64,000 nucleotides of DNA from an uncultured Eubacteriales bacterium (GCA_900544405.1 UQVA01000010.1:1-64000), one strand, 5' to 3'; shown: positions 1-9,055, counted from the first letter of the stretch. Program-made: numbers and translations. Notes: generated by a model from the letters alone, not told the origin.

Positions 1-64
<64 letters not shown>

Positions 65-263
65 TATCTCAACACATCTCTGTGTTAAAACCTAATCTTC
101 TGAAAAATTCGCTCTCAGCAAATTTACTCAAGAATTTTCGTTGGCTTATTTTTCGCTTTCGCTTAAACAATCCATTTTACTTTGTTCAAGGTGCTCTTTT
201 CGTCTTTGCGTTATTCAATTTACAAGGTACCGTTTCGCTTTCCCTCAGCGGGTTAGCTTGCTT
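65..263 (-). other. rRNA operon leader, no gene seen
   Basis: This stretch between the proximal rRNA promoter and the 16S start is markedly richer in A+T than the rest of the window and holds no convincing coding frame. It would be the transcribed 5' leader of the rRNA precursor, a region that usually carries processing stems and antitermination signals. I could not identify a specific boxA. Short open frames here lack ribosome binding sites. Confidence 0.6.
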
Positions 264-292
264 ATTCTATCACAAGCTGTTCGGTTTGTCAA
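264..292 (-). promoter_or_regulatory. rRNA promoter P2 (proximal)
   Basis: On the minus strand a perfect -35 TTGACA (287-292) is separated by 17 bases from a -10 TAGAAT (264-269). It points toward the 16S gene and lies about 200 bases upstream of it. Confidence 0.8.
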
Positions 293-409
293 GCCCTTTT
301 TTCAAGTTTTTTTGATTTTCTTCCGCAGGTCTCGATGCTTTCCGCTCTTTCCTGCTTCCAATCCTCAACTTTTCACTTGTTCAGGTCCTGCGCCCCAAAG
401 CGCTTGCAT

Positions 410-438
410 ATAATACACCCCCACTCCCGTTTTGTCAA
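410..438 (-). promoter_or_regulatory. rRNA promoter P1 (distal)
   Basis: A minus-strand TTGACA (433-438), a 17-base spacer and TATTAT (410-415) form a second strong sigma-A promoter about 145 bases upstream of P2. Its -35 lies only ten bases past the stop codon of the gene at 448-1314, so rRNA transcription begins right after the germination operon ends. Confidence 0.8.
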
Positions 439-447
439 CCCCCTTTT

Positions 448-1314
448 TCATGTTTTTTCGACTTTTTTCTGTTTTGCCGGGAAATTCGTCATATAGCACA
501 CCAGTGTCCACAGCACAAGGATTTTCACTGCGTTAAGCTGCGTAAATGCCACTATTGCGCCGACAGCCGTCAAAACAATGATCGCTGTCCCTCTTCTTTT
601 CCCTTTCAGACCTTCTATGCCAACGCTTATTCCTCGGCTCATCGCCGCAAAGAAGCCCAGCGTCATGGCGCAGGCGGCGACGGCATCCATTCTGCCGGAC
701 AGCCCCGGTACGCCCACGGACTGCGCCAGCTTTCGGAATCCGTCCGATTGAATGCCTGGCATCTGCCCCGTCGCCAACAGGGCGAATACCGTCGGAATCA
801 GGAATGTGCCGATGCCTATTTTCCAACCGTCTTTGCCATCCGTCTGTTCACCGTCTAATGTTGGAAGCAACAATAATGGAATCAGCTCCCACCGATACCC
901 CCCAGCCGGAACGCCCTGCCATTTCCAACCCTTTAATCCCGCCAGCGCAAACATGCCCAGCAAAATTGCTTCCAGCCAGAAAATCACGTTTCCCGTCCGG
1001 TTGGCGTTCTCGCCGCTTTTCCAGGTACTGGCCGCCGCCAATAGCAGCAACGTCAGCCCTATCGCCGGGGTTCCGCTCTCATTGACCCAGCAGCGCTCAG
1101 CCAAGGGCATCAGATGTGCCACCAGCAGCATGACATACAGAAACCGCACCCACCGTGGCCCGGTTTTGCCCCACCGGACGGCAAGCATATTCAGGATACC
1201 GCATACCGCTCCCGTCAGCGCCGCCCAAGGCCAGGGCGTTTCCGCCGCAATCATCGCTGACGGAGTCATGGCCGCCAGCATCCATGGCCATTGGGCCGCC
1301 TTCCGCTGCTTCAA
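448..1314 (-). CDS. putative spore germination permease-like membrane protein (GerKB position)
   Basis: This predicted protein of 288 residues is strongly hydrophobic, with about eight likely membrane segments, and lies third in an operon behind a GerA-family A subunit and a GerC-like gene. GerB/GerKB subunits are APC-type permeases of about 360 residues with ten segments that take part in germinant sensing in the spore inner membrane, so this would be short and divergent. The first possible start is a TTG at 1312-1314; an internal ATG lies at 1279-1281. Both fall inside the upstream reading frame, giving an overlap of about 185-218 bases, which is odd (see finding). The assignment rests on hydrophobicity and gene order, not on a recognised motif. 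Confidence 0.55.
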   Translation of the reverse strand: MKQRKAAQWPWMLAAMTPSAMIAAETPWPWAALTGAVCGILNMLAVRWGKTGPRWVRFLYVMLLVAHLMPLAERCWVNESGTPAIGLTLLLLAAASTWKSGENANRTGNVIFWLEAILLGMFALAGLKGWKWQGVPAGGYRWELIPLLLLPTLDGEQTDGKDGWKIGIGTFLIPTVFALLATGQMPGIQSDGFRKLAQSVGVPGLSGRMDAVAACAMTLGFFAAMSRGISVGIEGLKGKRRGTAIIVLTAVGAIVAFTQLNAVKILVLWTLVCYMTNFPAKQKKVEKT

Positions 1315-1756
1315 TCCGCAATTCCCCTCCTTCCGACTTCAGAACCGGGACCGTTTTCCCCGCAAGGGCCTCCAAAAAGTCCGTCTCCGAAGGATGGGCC
1401 CGCAGGTAGGCCGCCGCATCCTCGGTCATCGTCTCGCCATTATATTGATAGACCCCGCAGCCGGGGCGGATGTCCCCCTCCAGTTGGGGCAGGATGTTTC
1501 CGGCTCCCGGACCGACAAGCAGCACGTCCGCCGTGTCCAGGAAAATCTCTCCGGCGGTTCCCGCGCGCAACTTCTCCACCGCTTCGGCCCAATTCCCTCC
1601 GGTCCCGGCCTGGCCGGTGTCCGTTTCGATTTGGACCTGTCCGTCCTGAATCGCCACCCGGACCACCTCCACCGGGATCAGCTCCGCAGCGTCCTTTCCC
1701 TGTCCGGGCAGCAGCCAGAAAGCAAGTAAAATCAGCAATATCCCCCACTTTTTCAT
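1097..1756 (-). CDS. GerKC-like spore germination protein, C-terminal part doubtful
   Basis: The start ATG overlaps the gerKA stop as ATGA (1753-1756). The first 150 or so residues have a hydrophobic N-terminal segment and a region (EIFLDTADVLLVGPGAG and onwards to ELRIEA) that resembles the N-terminal domain of GerC/GerKC proteins. A normal GerC is a lipoprotein of 370-400 residues; here no lipobox cysteine is visible and the frame runs only 219 residues. The last 70 or so residues, Gly- and Ala-rich, look like an out-of-frame reading of the downstream membrane gene. Either the gene really ends near 1310 and a frameshift has been introduced, or the two genes overlap unusually far. Confidence 0.5.
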   Translation of the reverse strand: MKKWGILLILLAFWLLPGQGKDAAELIPVEVVRVAIQDGQVQIETDTGQAGTGGNWAEAVEKLRAGTAGEIFLDTADVLLVGPGAGNILPQLEGDIRPGCGVYQYNGETMTEDAAAYLRAHPSETDFLEALAGKTVPVLKSEGGELRIEAAEGGPMAMDAGGHDSVSDDCGGNALALGGADGSGMRYPEYACRPVGQNRATVGAVSVCHAAGGTSDALG

Positions 1757-3162
1757 ATCTGATTTCTCCCGTCCTCCGGACCCAATGCCGGGTCCCGGAA
1801 CTTTTTTCCTGCCAATCTCCGGCGCAGAATTTCCGGGTCCGAAGCCGTCAGGGGAAGCAAATAAGGTACCCCCAAGCTTTCCAGCCCGGAGAGCCGGATG
1901 AGCAGTGCCAGAAATCCCACGCAGACCCCGAACAGGCCCGCACCGGCTCCCAGAATCGCCAGGCCGAACCGCCACAGCCGAACAGCGTTGGCCAAGTCCC
2001 GGTTGGGCTGCACAAACCCGCAAACCCCGGCGATGCTCACGGCGATCAGCGCCGCAGGGGAAATTAAATTTGCCTCCACCGCCGCCGTGCCGACGACGAT
2101 GCCGCCGATGATGGACACGGACTGGCCGATCGCCTGGGGCAGATGGATGCCGGATTCCTGCAGCAATTCAAAGGCAACGAGCAGGCCCAGCACCTCCACA
2201 GTTGTCGAAAAAGGCACGCTTTCCTTGCTTTCAATGATGGCCCGAAGCAGGGGTAAGGGAATCATTTCCTGCTGAAACGTTGCCAAAGCGATATAAATTC
2301 CCGGCAGAAGCAGGCTCAGGAGCAGAGCGGCGTAGCGCAAAATCCGGATGCAGGAGGCGGAAAGATAATCCATTCCCCGGTCCTCCTGACTGTCCAGCAG
2401 GTAGCCCAGGTCCACCGGTACCAGGTAGCCCAGGGGCAGACCGTCCACCAGCAGACCCACCCGGCCCTCCAGAATAGCCTGTGCGAACCGGTCCGGCCGC
2501 TCGGTATATTGGAGCAGCGGAAACGCCGTAGACCGGGAGCCGGTAACGTATTCCTGCACCGCTGCCGGAGACAGGAAGCCATCAATGTCAATGGTTTTCA
2601 GCCGCTGTTCCATTTTCCGGACCAGTTCCCGGTTGGTGACCCCTTCCAGCCAGACGACACTCACGTTGGTCAGGCTCCGCCGCCCCACAGTGCTTTCGGA
2701 AAACCGCAGCTTTGGGGAGCGGAGATGCCGCCGGATGAGGCTGGTATTGGAGCGGACCGTCTCCACGAAGCCATCCTTGGCCCCCTTGACGGTGTTCTCC
2801 ACCTCCGGCGGGGCGGGCGAACGTTTGTCGGAGGTCTTGGCCTCGAAGGCGATGGCCCCCACCTCCGGAAACAGCACCACGCAGAAGCCGTTGACCAGCT
2901 TTTTCGCCGCCGTCTCCGGGTCCGGGCAGGGGTCGGCGACACTGTTATAAATGCCGCCGGAAAGGGCATTTCCATATAATTCCTGCATGGTCGCCCCTCG
3001 CAGCTGCTGGGAAATGGGCTTGAATACAAAGTCCGAAATGTCCCCGCCGGAGGTCAGCCCGTCGATGGCATACGTCATCAGCGTGAAATCGCCGCATTGC
3101 AGGGGCCGCCGGATAAAGTCCCCCGCCCCGTCGAACAGCGCCGTAATTTCACGGTCCCACAT
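1753..3162 (-). CDS. gerKA: GerA-family spore germination protein, A subunit
   Basis: The 469-residue product is the A subunit of a Ger germinant receptor in the spore inner membrane. It shows the family order: an N-terminal soluble domain of about 280 residues (with the stretch LLVDGLPLGYLVPVDLGYLL at its end) followed by about five membrane segments, including IIGGIVVGTAAVEANLISPA. The start at 3160-3162 (MWDREI) is chosen because GAGGTGAGG lies just upstream; the frame stays open to 3261, but that extension lacks a ribosome binding site and would overlap the divergent mnmE promoter. It leads a three-gene operon with the C-like and permease-like genes. Presence implies a spore former. Confidence 0.9.
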   Translation of the reverse strand: MWDREITALFDGAGDFIRRPLQCGDFTLMTYAIDGLTSGGDISDFVFKPISQQLRGATMQELYGNALSGGIYNSVADPCPDPETAAKKLVNGFCVVLFPEVGAIAFEAKTSDKRSPAPPEVENTVKGAKDGFVETVRSNTSLIRRHLRSPKLRFSESTVGRRSLTNVSVVWLEGVTNRELVRKMEQRLKTIDIDGFLSPAAVQEYVTGSRSTAFPLLQYTERPDRFAQAILEGRVGLLVDGLPLGYLVPVDLGYLLDSQEDRGMDYLSASCIRILRYAALLLSLLLPGIYIALATFQQEMIPLPLLRAIIESKESVPFSTTVEVLGLLVAFELLQESGIHLPQAIGQSVSIIGGIVVGTAAVEANLISPAALIAVSIAGVCGFVQPNRDLANAVRLWRFGLAILGAGAGLFGVCVGFLALLIRLSGLESLGVPYLLPLTASDPEILRRRLAGKKFRDPALGPEDGRNQI

Positions 3163-3216
3163 GGTCCTCACCTCGGCAAATAGTCTGCCTGTTTTTCCAG
3201 AAACTATCCAATTTTG

Positions 3217-3245
3217 TTGCAATTCTTTCCGGGGCGTGCTATGAT
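3217..3245 (+). promoter_or_regulatory. mnmE promoter
   Basis: TTGCAA (3217-3222), 17-base spacer, TATGAT (3240-3245), pointing to mnmE 33 bases downstream. Confidence 0.65.
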
Positions 3246-3277
3246 AAGCAGAAACAAGCAAGAACAGGAAGATGTAT

Positions 3278-4639
3278 ATGTCTCACACCATTGCCGCCGT
3301 ATCCACCGGCTCCCAGGTCAGCGCCATCGGCATTCTCCGCCTATCGGGAGAGGACTGTGCGGAAATCGCCGGGAAGGTCTTTCAGCGAAACAACGATGCG
3401 CCCCTTTCCGATGCTCCGGACCGGAAGCTGGTGCTGGGGGTCCTCCGGGACCGGGAAGGCCGGGTCATTGACCAGTGTCTGGCAGTGTACACCCGTGGGC
3501 CTCACTCCTATACCGGCGAGGACACGGTAGAGATTCAGTGCCACGGCTCCCCGGCGGTACTTTCCGCCGGACTGGAAGCCCTTTTTGCCGCCGGAGCCAG
3601 GCCTGCAGGCCGGGGAGAATTCACCAAGCGGGCCTTTCTCCATGGACAGCTGGACCTGACCCAGGCGGAAGCGGTCATTGACTTAATTGAAGCGGAGACT
3701 GCCGACGCCGCCGCCAACGCCGCCGGTCAGGTGGGCGGCAGCCTACAAAAGCAGCTTGCCCCGGCCTACGACCTGCTGACGGATATTTGCTCCCATTTTC
3801 ACGCCGTTCTGGACTACCCGGACGAGGACATTGCGGATTTCCGTCTGGCCGAATACGCCGACGCCCTCCGGACCCAAGCGAAAGCTCTCTATAATTTACT
3901 TTCCACTTTTTCTCAGGGACAAATTCTCCGGCAGGGCATTGCCGCCGCCATCGTGGGCAAGCCCAACGTGGGAAAATCCAGTCTCCTGAATCGGCTGGCG
4001 GGCTTTGACCGGGCCATCGTCACGGACATCCCCGGTACCACGCGGGATATGGTGGAGGAATCCGTCCGGGTGGGGTCTCTGCGGCTGCGGCTCATGGACA
4101 CCGCCGGCATCCGGGAAACGGCGGACACCGTGGAAGCCCTGGGGGTGGAGCGGTCCAAAGAAACCGCCCAGCGGGCCGATCTGGTGCTGTTCGTCTGCGA
4201 CGGCTCCCAGCCCCTCACCGAGGAGGACCGGGAGGCCATGGATCTGGCCCTGGACGCCCCCAATGCCATTGCATTTCTCAACAAAGCAGACCTTGGCCAG
4301 GTGGTGGAGCCTGCCGACCTGCCCTTTGACTGGGTGCTGCCCATCTGCGCCAGGGACGGCAGCGGGCTGGAAAGCCTGCCGGAGATTCTGGAAACCCTGT
4401 TTGCCGGGTCTGCCCCCTGCGACGGGTCCATTCTCACCAATCCCCGGCAGTACGACGCCATCCGCCGGGCCTATGAAGCCATGCTCTCCTGTATGCAGGG
4501 CATGAAGCTGGGCCAGACTCCGGATGCGTTGCTGACCGATCTGGAGGAAGCCATGGCCGCTATGGGCGAAGTCACCGGGGCCACGGTCCGGGAGGACATT
4601 ACCGCCCGAATTTTTGAACGATTCTGTGTAGGAAAGTGA
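3278..4639 (+). CDS. mnmE: tRNA uridine-5-carboxymethylaminomethyl modification GTPase MnmE
   Basis: MnmE works with MnmG to modify wobble U34 in certain tRNAs, using methylene-tetrahydrofolate. At about 453 residues it has the usual length. An N-terminal folate-binding domain (IGILRLSGEDC near the start, YTGEDTVEIQCHGSP) is followed by a helical domain with an embedded G domain: G1 GKPNVGKSSLLNRL, G2 region DIPGTTRDM, G3 DTAGIRE, G4 NKAD, and the C-terminal FCVGK motif with the catalytic Cys. ATG at 3278 is preferred to ATG 3272 because AGGAAG (3266-3271) is then six bases upstream. The cysteine desulfurase follows after four bases. Confidence 0.97.
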   Translation: MSHTIAAVSTGSQVSAIGILRLSGEDCAEIAGKVFQRNNDAPLSDAPDRKLVLGVLRDREGRVIDQCLAVYTRGPHSYTGEDTVEIQCHGSPAVLSAGLEALFAAGARPAGRGEFTKRAFLHGQLDLTQAEAVIDLIEAETADAAANAAGQVGGSLQKQLAPAYDLLTDICSHFHAVLDYPDEDIADFRLAEYADALRTQAKALYNLLSTFSQGQILRQGIAAAIVGKPNVGKSSLLNRLAGFDRAIVTDIPGTTRDMVEESVRVGSLRLRLMDTAGIRETADTVEALGVERSKETAQRADLVLFVCDGSQPLTEEDREAMDLALDAPNAIAFLNKADLGQVVEPADLPFDWVLPICARDGSGLESLPEILETLFAGSAPCDGSILTNPRQYDAIRRAYEAMLSCMQGMKLGQTPDALLTDLEEAMAAMGEVTGATVREDITARIFERFCVGK

Positions 4640-4643
4640 AATT

Positions 4644-5771
4644 ATGATCTATCTTGACAATTCCGCCACCACCAAGCCCTGCGCCGCCGCCCTGGAAGCC
4701 ATGACCAACGCCCTGACCGCCCAATGGGGCAACCCCAGCGCCCTGTATGATTTCGGTCTGGATGCGGCGCGGGCATTGCGGACCGCACGGGGCCAGGTGG
4801 CCGCCGCCATGGGGGCCGAGCCGGGCCGGGTGTTCTTCACCTCCGGCGGCACGGAGGCCGACAACTGGGCGGTGTTCTCCTCCGCCAAAAAGCTGGGCAA
4901 GCGGGGAAAGCACATCATCACCACTGCCGTGGAGCATCACGCCATTCTCAACTGCATGAAGGAGCTGGAAGCCCAGGGGTACACCGTCACCTATTTGCAG
5001 CCGGACGGCGAGGGCCGCATTTCTCTGGATGCCCTGTCCCAGGCCTTGACCAGGGACACGATCCTGGTGTCCATTATGATGGTCAACAATGAGACCGGGG
5101 CCGCAATGCCCATTGCTCAGATGGCGAAGCTGGTCCACCGGGTCTGCCCGGAGGCCATTTTCCATACGGATGCGGTCCAGGGCTTCCTGAAAGTCCCCTT
5201 CCAGGCAAAAAGTCTGGGGGCGGACCTCATCAGCGTATCCTCCCACAAAATCCACGGCCCCAAAGGGGCGGGAGCCTTGTACATCAGCCCCCGGCTGAAG
5301 TCTTTTCCGGCGCTGCTTCTGGGCGGCGGTCAGGAAGGGGGATTCCGCAGCGGCACGGAGGGGACCCCGGCCATTTTCGGCTTCGCCGCCGCCTGTGCCG
5401 TGGGCCAAGCCACATTCCGGGAGGATATTGCCCGGGAAAAGGCCCTGCTGGACCGGCTGGTGACGGAAATCTCGGCGCTGGACGGGCTGTACATCAACGG
5501 CTGCCATGAGGCCCCCCACATTCTCTCCCTGTCCGTGCCGGGCGTGCCTACCCAGAACACCATCAACATTTTGCAGGACAAGGGCATCTGCGTTTCCGCC
5601 GGGTCCGCCTGCGCCAAGGGCCACCGGAGCCATGTGCTGACGGCCATGAGTCTCTCCCCGGAGCGGATGGACGGCTCGTTCCGGGTGTCCCTGTGCCGGG
5701 ACACCACCTGGGAGGAGCTGGAAGTGCTGCTCGACACTCTGAAAAACGACATTCTCCCAAGGAGGCGCTAA
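4644..5771 (+). CDS. cysteine desulfurase, NifS/IscS family
   Basis: This 375-residue PLP enzyme removes sulfur from cysteine as a protein-bound persulfide for Fe-S cluster or tRNA thiolation. Visible motifs are the N-terminal MIYLDNSATTKP, the PLP-contact EHHAILN, HTDAVQG, the Schiff-base lysine in SSHKIHGPKG, and the active-site loop cysteine in SAGSACAKG. Translation starts four bases after mnmE, and a pairing with a tRNA modification GTPase fits a role in tRNA thiolation or general sulfur supply; which acceptor it serves cannot be told. Confidence 0.93.
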   Translation: MIYLDNSATTKPCAAALEAMTNALTAQWGNPSALYDFGLDAARALRTARGQVAAAMGAEPGRVFFTSGGTEADNWAVFSSAKKLGKRGKHIITTAVEHHAILNCMKELEAQGYTVTYLQPDGEGRISLDALSQALTRDTILVSIMMVNNETGAAMPIAQMAKLVHRVCPEAIFHTDAVQGFLKVPFQAKSLGADLISVSSHKIHGPKGAGALYISPRLKSFPALLLGGGQEGGFRSGTEGTPAIFGFAAACAVGQATFREDIAREKALLDRLVTEISALDGLYINGCHEAPHILSLSVPGVPTQNTINILQDKGICVSAGSACAKGHRSHVLTAMSLSPERMDGSFRVSLCRDTTWEELEVLLDTLKNDILPRRR

Positions 5772-5773
5772 GC

Positions 5774-6190
5774 ATGGACCGGAGAAAAGCGTTCCAAATT
5801 GGCGCCCCGGTGCTGGCCCTGTGCGCCGTCATTTTGTCTCTGCTGCCCAACGGCATGGGCATGGTCTTTCTGGGAGAAACCAGCCCTATTCAGTACATTG
5901 TCAGCCCCTGCCCCATTCTGAGCCTTACCGCCGTGGGCTACGGGATGCCCTTCCCCTTCCTGTCGGCGGTACTGGCGATCATCCTGGTGATTCTGGGCGT
6001 TCTGGGTCTCTTTCTGGACCGGCCCGGCCTCCGGGGCGCTCAGTTCTATCTTTCCCTGCTGGCCTTCCTGCTCTCCACCTGCATCCCGGTCTTTTCCCTG
6101 ACCGGGAGCCTCCAATGCACCTGGGTCAGCATCGTCTATTGTGTTCTTTTGCTGCTTCATTTCCTTGCGGCAGTGTTCCTGCGGAAATAA
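5774..6190 (+). CDS. small membrane protein of unknown function
   Basis: The 138-residue product has about four hydrophobic segments spread over residues 7-25, 50-80, 88-110 and 115-135, with short loops and no recognised motif. It starts two bases after the desulfurase stop with GGAGGCG upstream, so it is the last gene of the mnmE operon, and a strong hairpin terminator follows directly. No function is proposed. Confidence 0.75.
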   Translation: MDRRKAFQIGAPVLALCAVILSLLPNGMGMVFLGETSPIQYIVSPCPILSLTAVGYGMPFPFLSAVLAIILVILGVLGLFLDRPGLRGAQFYLSLLAFLLSTCIPVFSLTGSLQCTWVSIVYCVLLLLHFLAAVFLRK

Positions 6191-6196
6191 AAAAAT

Positions 6197-6224
6197 CGGG
6201 CCGGCTGCATTTGCAGTCGGCCCG
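6197..6224. terminator. bidirectional terminator between convergent genes
   Basis: The 13-bp stem CGGGCCGGCTGCA/TGCAGTCGGCCCG (one G-T pair, loop TT) is preceded by an A-run (6187-6195) and followed by a T-rich stretch, so it can stop the mnmE operon on the plus strand and proS on the minus strand. Confidence 0.85.
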
Positions 6225-6236
6225 AACTTCTTTGAT

Positions 6237-7673
6237 TTAATAAGCGATGCCCCAGTAGATCATCTTCTTGGCAGGCTTTCCGCAGATGGCGCAGGTGTCG
6301 CCCAGATGCTCCTGATGGAAGGGGATGCACCGGGAGGACATCCCGCCCTCCTCCTTCATGCGGACCTCGCAGGCTTCGTCGCCGCACCACATGGTCTTGA
6401 TAAAGCCGCCATGCTCCTGCTGCAAGGCCTTGGCCTCCTCCAGAGAGGAAGCGGCATAGATATGGGCCTCCAGGTCCTTCTTTGCCTTCTCGTACATACC
6501 CGCATGGACCAGAGCCAGCTGCTCGGCTACGGCCTTTTCCAGATCCTCCAAACGGACGGTGGTCTTTTCTCCGTCGTTCCGGCGGACCAGGATGCACTGA
6601 TCGTTCTCCAGATCGCGGGGGCCGCACTCCACCCGCACCGGCACGCCCTTCATCTCATACTGAGCGCACTTCCAGCCCATGGAGTTATCGGAATCGTCCA
6701 CCTTCACCCGGAAACCGGCCTCTTTCAGGCGGCTTTCCAGCTTGGCGGCGGCTTCCAGCACGCCGGGCTTATGCTGAGCAATGGGCAAAATAATGACCTG
6801 AATGGGGGCAATCTTCGGGGGCAAAACCAGACCGTTGTTGTCGCCGTGGGCCATGATGACCGCACCGATCATCCGGGTAGTGCTGCCCCAGGAGGTCTGG
6901 AAGGGGTACTGGATCTTGTTGTCCCGGCCGGTGAAGGTCACGTCGTAAGCACGGGAGAATTTGTCGCCGAAGTAATGGGAAGTAGCCCCCTGCAGGGCCT
7001 TGTGGTCCTTCATCATGCACTCCACGGTGTAGGTGGCTTCCGCACCGGCGAACTTTTCCTTATCGGTCTTGCGGCCGGGAATGACGGGGATGGCCAGGGT
7101 GTTCTCGAAGAAATCGGCATAGCAGTTCAGCTGCTGCTCGGTCTCGGCCTGGGCCTCCTCGGCGGTCTCGTGGATGGTATGTCCCTCCTGCCACCAGAAT
7201 TCCCGGGAACGCAGGAAGGGCCGGGTGGTCTTTTCCCAACGGACCACGCTGCACCACTGGTTATAGAGCATGGGCAGCTCCCGATAGGAGTGCAGCACGT
7301 TGGACCAATGATCGCAGAACATGGTCTCGGAGGTGGGCCGGAAGGCCAGCCGCTCCTCCAGCTTCTCATTGCCGCCCATAGTGACCCAGGCCACTTCCGG
7401 GGCGAAGCCGTTCACCAACTCCCCTTCCTTCTTCAGAAGGCTCTCAGGGATCAGAGCGGGCATAGCCACATTCACGTGGCCCGTTTTTTTGAAGGCAGCG
7501 TCCATGATGGACTGCATATTCTCCCAGATGGCGTAGCCGTAGGGCCGCAGGATGGTGAAGCCCTTCACGCTGGAATACTCCACCAGCTCCGCCTTCCGGC
7601 AAATATCCGTGTACCACTGAGCAAAATCCACGTCCATGTCCGTGATCTGCTCGACCTTTTTTTCCTTTGCCAT
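6237..7673 (-). CDS. proS: prolyl-tRNA synthetase, eukaryote/archaea-like type
   Basis: This 478-residue class II aminoacyl-tRNA synthetase charges tRNA-Pro. It matches the shorter eukaryote/archaea-like ProS form without the bacterial editing insertion: motif 2 region FLRSREFWWQEGHT, the TSE loop RPTSETMF, motif 3-like SWGSTTRMIG, an anticodon-binding domain (VIILPIAQHKPGVLE), and a C-terminal zinc-type domain with Cys pairs (MWCGDEACE, CAICGKPAKK) ending in a tyrosine. It is a single-gene unit between terminators. A TTGACA lies on the minus strand at 7731-7736, but no well-spaced -10 goes with it, so the promoter is unresolved. Confidence 0.96.
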   Translation of the reverse strand: MAKEKKVEQITDMDVDFAQWYTDICRKAELVEYSSVKGFTILRPYGYAIWENMQSIMDAAFKKTGHVNVAMPALIPESLLKKEGELVNGFAPEVAWVTMGGNEKLEERLAFRPTSETMFCDHWSNVLHSYRELPMLYNQWCSVVRWEKTTRPFLRSREFWWQEGHTIHETAEEAQAETEQQLNCYADFFENTLAIPVIPGRKTDKEKFAGAEATYTVECMMKDHKALQGATSHYFGDKFSRAYDVTFTGRDNKIQYPFQTSWGSTTRMIGAVIMAHGDNNGLVLPPKIAPIQVIILPIAQHKPGVLEAAAKLESRLKEAGFRVKVDDSDNSMGWKCAQYEMKGVPVRVECGPRDLENDQCILVRRNDGEKTTVRLEDLEKAVAEQLALVHAGMYEKAKKDLEAHIYAASSLEEAKALQQEHGGFIKTMWCGDEACEVRMKEEGGMSSRCIPFHQEHLGDTCAICGKPAKKMIYWGIAY

Positions 7674-7768
7674 AGCAATTCCTTCCTCTCGGAATTTTTC
7701 CTAAAATATACTCGGATATTATATCACAACTGTCAAGCGGATTTCCACCCTTTTCGATTGATTTCCGA

Positions 7769-7797
7769 TTGTATTTCTTTCCGGTATCTGCTATACT
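7769..7797 (+). promoter_or_regulatory. sdaA promoter
   Basis: TTGTAT (7769-7774), 17-base spacer, TATACT (7792-7797), 28 bases upstream of the sdaA start codon. Confidence 0.6.
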
Positions 7798-7825
7798 AAG
7801 AAAAAAAGAATTCGAGGATACCGCC

Positions 7826-9055
7826 ATGAAATCCATTCGAGAGATCTATAAAATCGGCAAAGGCCCTTCCTCCTCCCATACCATGGGTCCGGAGCGGGCG
7901 GCCCGTCTCTTCAAGAAGGACCACCCGGAAGCCGACGGCTTCAAGGTCATACTCTACGGCTCCCTGAGCAAGACCGGCGTGGGCCACGGCACGGACCGGG
8001 TGCTGCGGGAGGTCCTCTCTCCCCTGCCCACGGAGATCGTGTTCTCCAAGGAGAATCTGAAGGACGCCCACCCCAACACCATGGACTTTTTCGCCTATAA
8101 AGATGGAAAAGAGCTGGCCAGCCTGCGGGTGGCCTCCATCGGCGGCGGGGACATCCGTATTCCCGGCCGGGAGGACGTGGAGGGACCGGACATTTATCTG
8201 GAAAACACCTTTGCGGAAATTGCAGACCTGTGCAAATGGCGCTATATGACCCGGCTCAGCGACTATGTGGAATTATACGAAGGCCCGGAGATCTGGGACT
8301 TCCTGCAAACGGTCTGGGACACCATGAAGGCCTCCATTGACGCCGGTCTTTCCACCACCGGCATCCTGCCCGGCGGGCTGGGAGTCCAGCGGAAGGCCCG
8401 GTTCCTGCTGGACCAGCAGCGGTCCGGAGAGGCGGCCCCCCTGCGGGAGTGCCGCATCATCAGCGCCTACGCCTACGCCGTGGCCGAGCAGAACGCCGAC
8501 AACGGCACCATCGTCACCGCCCCCACCTGTGGGGCCTGCGGCGTACTTCCGGCAGTACTGCAGTATTTCCAGGAGACCCAGCACGCCGACGATTCCGTCA
8601 TTCTCAAAGGGCTGGCCACGGCGGGCATCATCGGCAGCGTCACCAAACGCAACGCCTCCATTTCCGGAGCCGAGTGCGGCTGTCAGGCGGAAATCGGCAC
8701 GGCCTGCGCCATGGCGGCGGCGGCCCTGGCAGAATTGTACGGCCTGACCTTGGACCAGGTGGAATATGCGGCGGAGATCGCCATGGAGCATAGCCTGGGC
8801 CTCACCTGCGACCCCATTTGCGGTCTGGTGCAGATCCCCTGCATCGAGCGCAACGCCGTGGCTGCCATGCGGGCCATGAATGCCTGCAACCTGAGCTATC
8901 TGCTCTGCGGCAGCCGGAACATCAGCTACGATATGGTCTGCCGGGCTATGTACGACACCGGCCTGAACCTGAGCCACCAGTACAAAGAAACCAGCGAGGG
9001 CGGCCTTGCCCGGATGTACGACCGGCGCAGCACCCCCGCCAAGCCCTGGCGCTAA
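7826..9055 (+). CDS. sdaA: L-serine ammonia-lyase, iron-sulfur-dependent, single chain
   Basis: The enzyme deaminates L-serine to pyruvate and ammonia using a [4Fe-4S] cluster. This 409-residue protein fuses the beta domain (GKGPSSSHTMGPERAA at the N terminus, substrate-contact Ser and His) to the alpha domain with the cluster-ligand cysteines in TAPTCGACGV, GAECGCQAE and CDPICGLVQIPC. The start at 7826 has GAGGA eight bases upstream; an earlier in-frame ATG at 7769 falls inside the promoter. It is transcribed alone. Confidence 0.96.
   Translation: MKSIREIYKIGKGPSSSHTMGPERAARLFKKDHPEADGFKVILYGSLSKTGVGHGTDRVLREVLSPLPTEIVFSKENLKDAHPNTMDFFAYKDGKELASLRVASIGGGDIRIPGREDVEGPDIYLENTFAEIADLCKWRYMTRLSDYVELYEGPEIWDFLQTVWDTMKASIDAGLSTTGILPGGLGVQRKARFLLDQQRSGEAAPLRECRIISAYAYAVAEQNADNGTIVTAPTCGACGVLPAVLQYFQETQHADDSVILKGLATAGIIGSVTKRNASISGAECGCQAEIGTACAMAAAALAELYGLTLDQVEYAAEIAMEHSLGLTCDPICGLVQIPCIERNAVAAMRAMNACNLSYLLCGSRNISYDMVCRAMYDTGLNLSHQYKETSEGGLARMYDRRSTPAKPWR

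Noticed and set aside
7700..7736. Promoter for proS built on TTGACA at 7731-7736
   Set aside because: The nearest -10-like hexamers are 7 or 20 bases away, so spacing does not support it.
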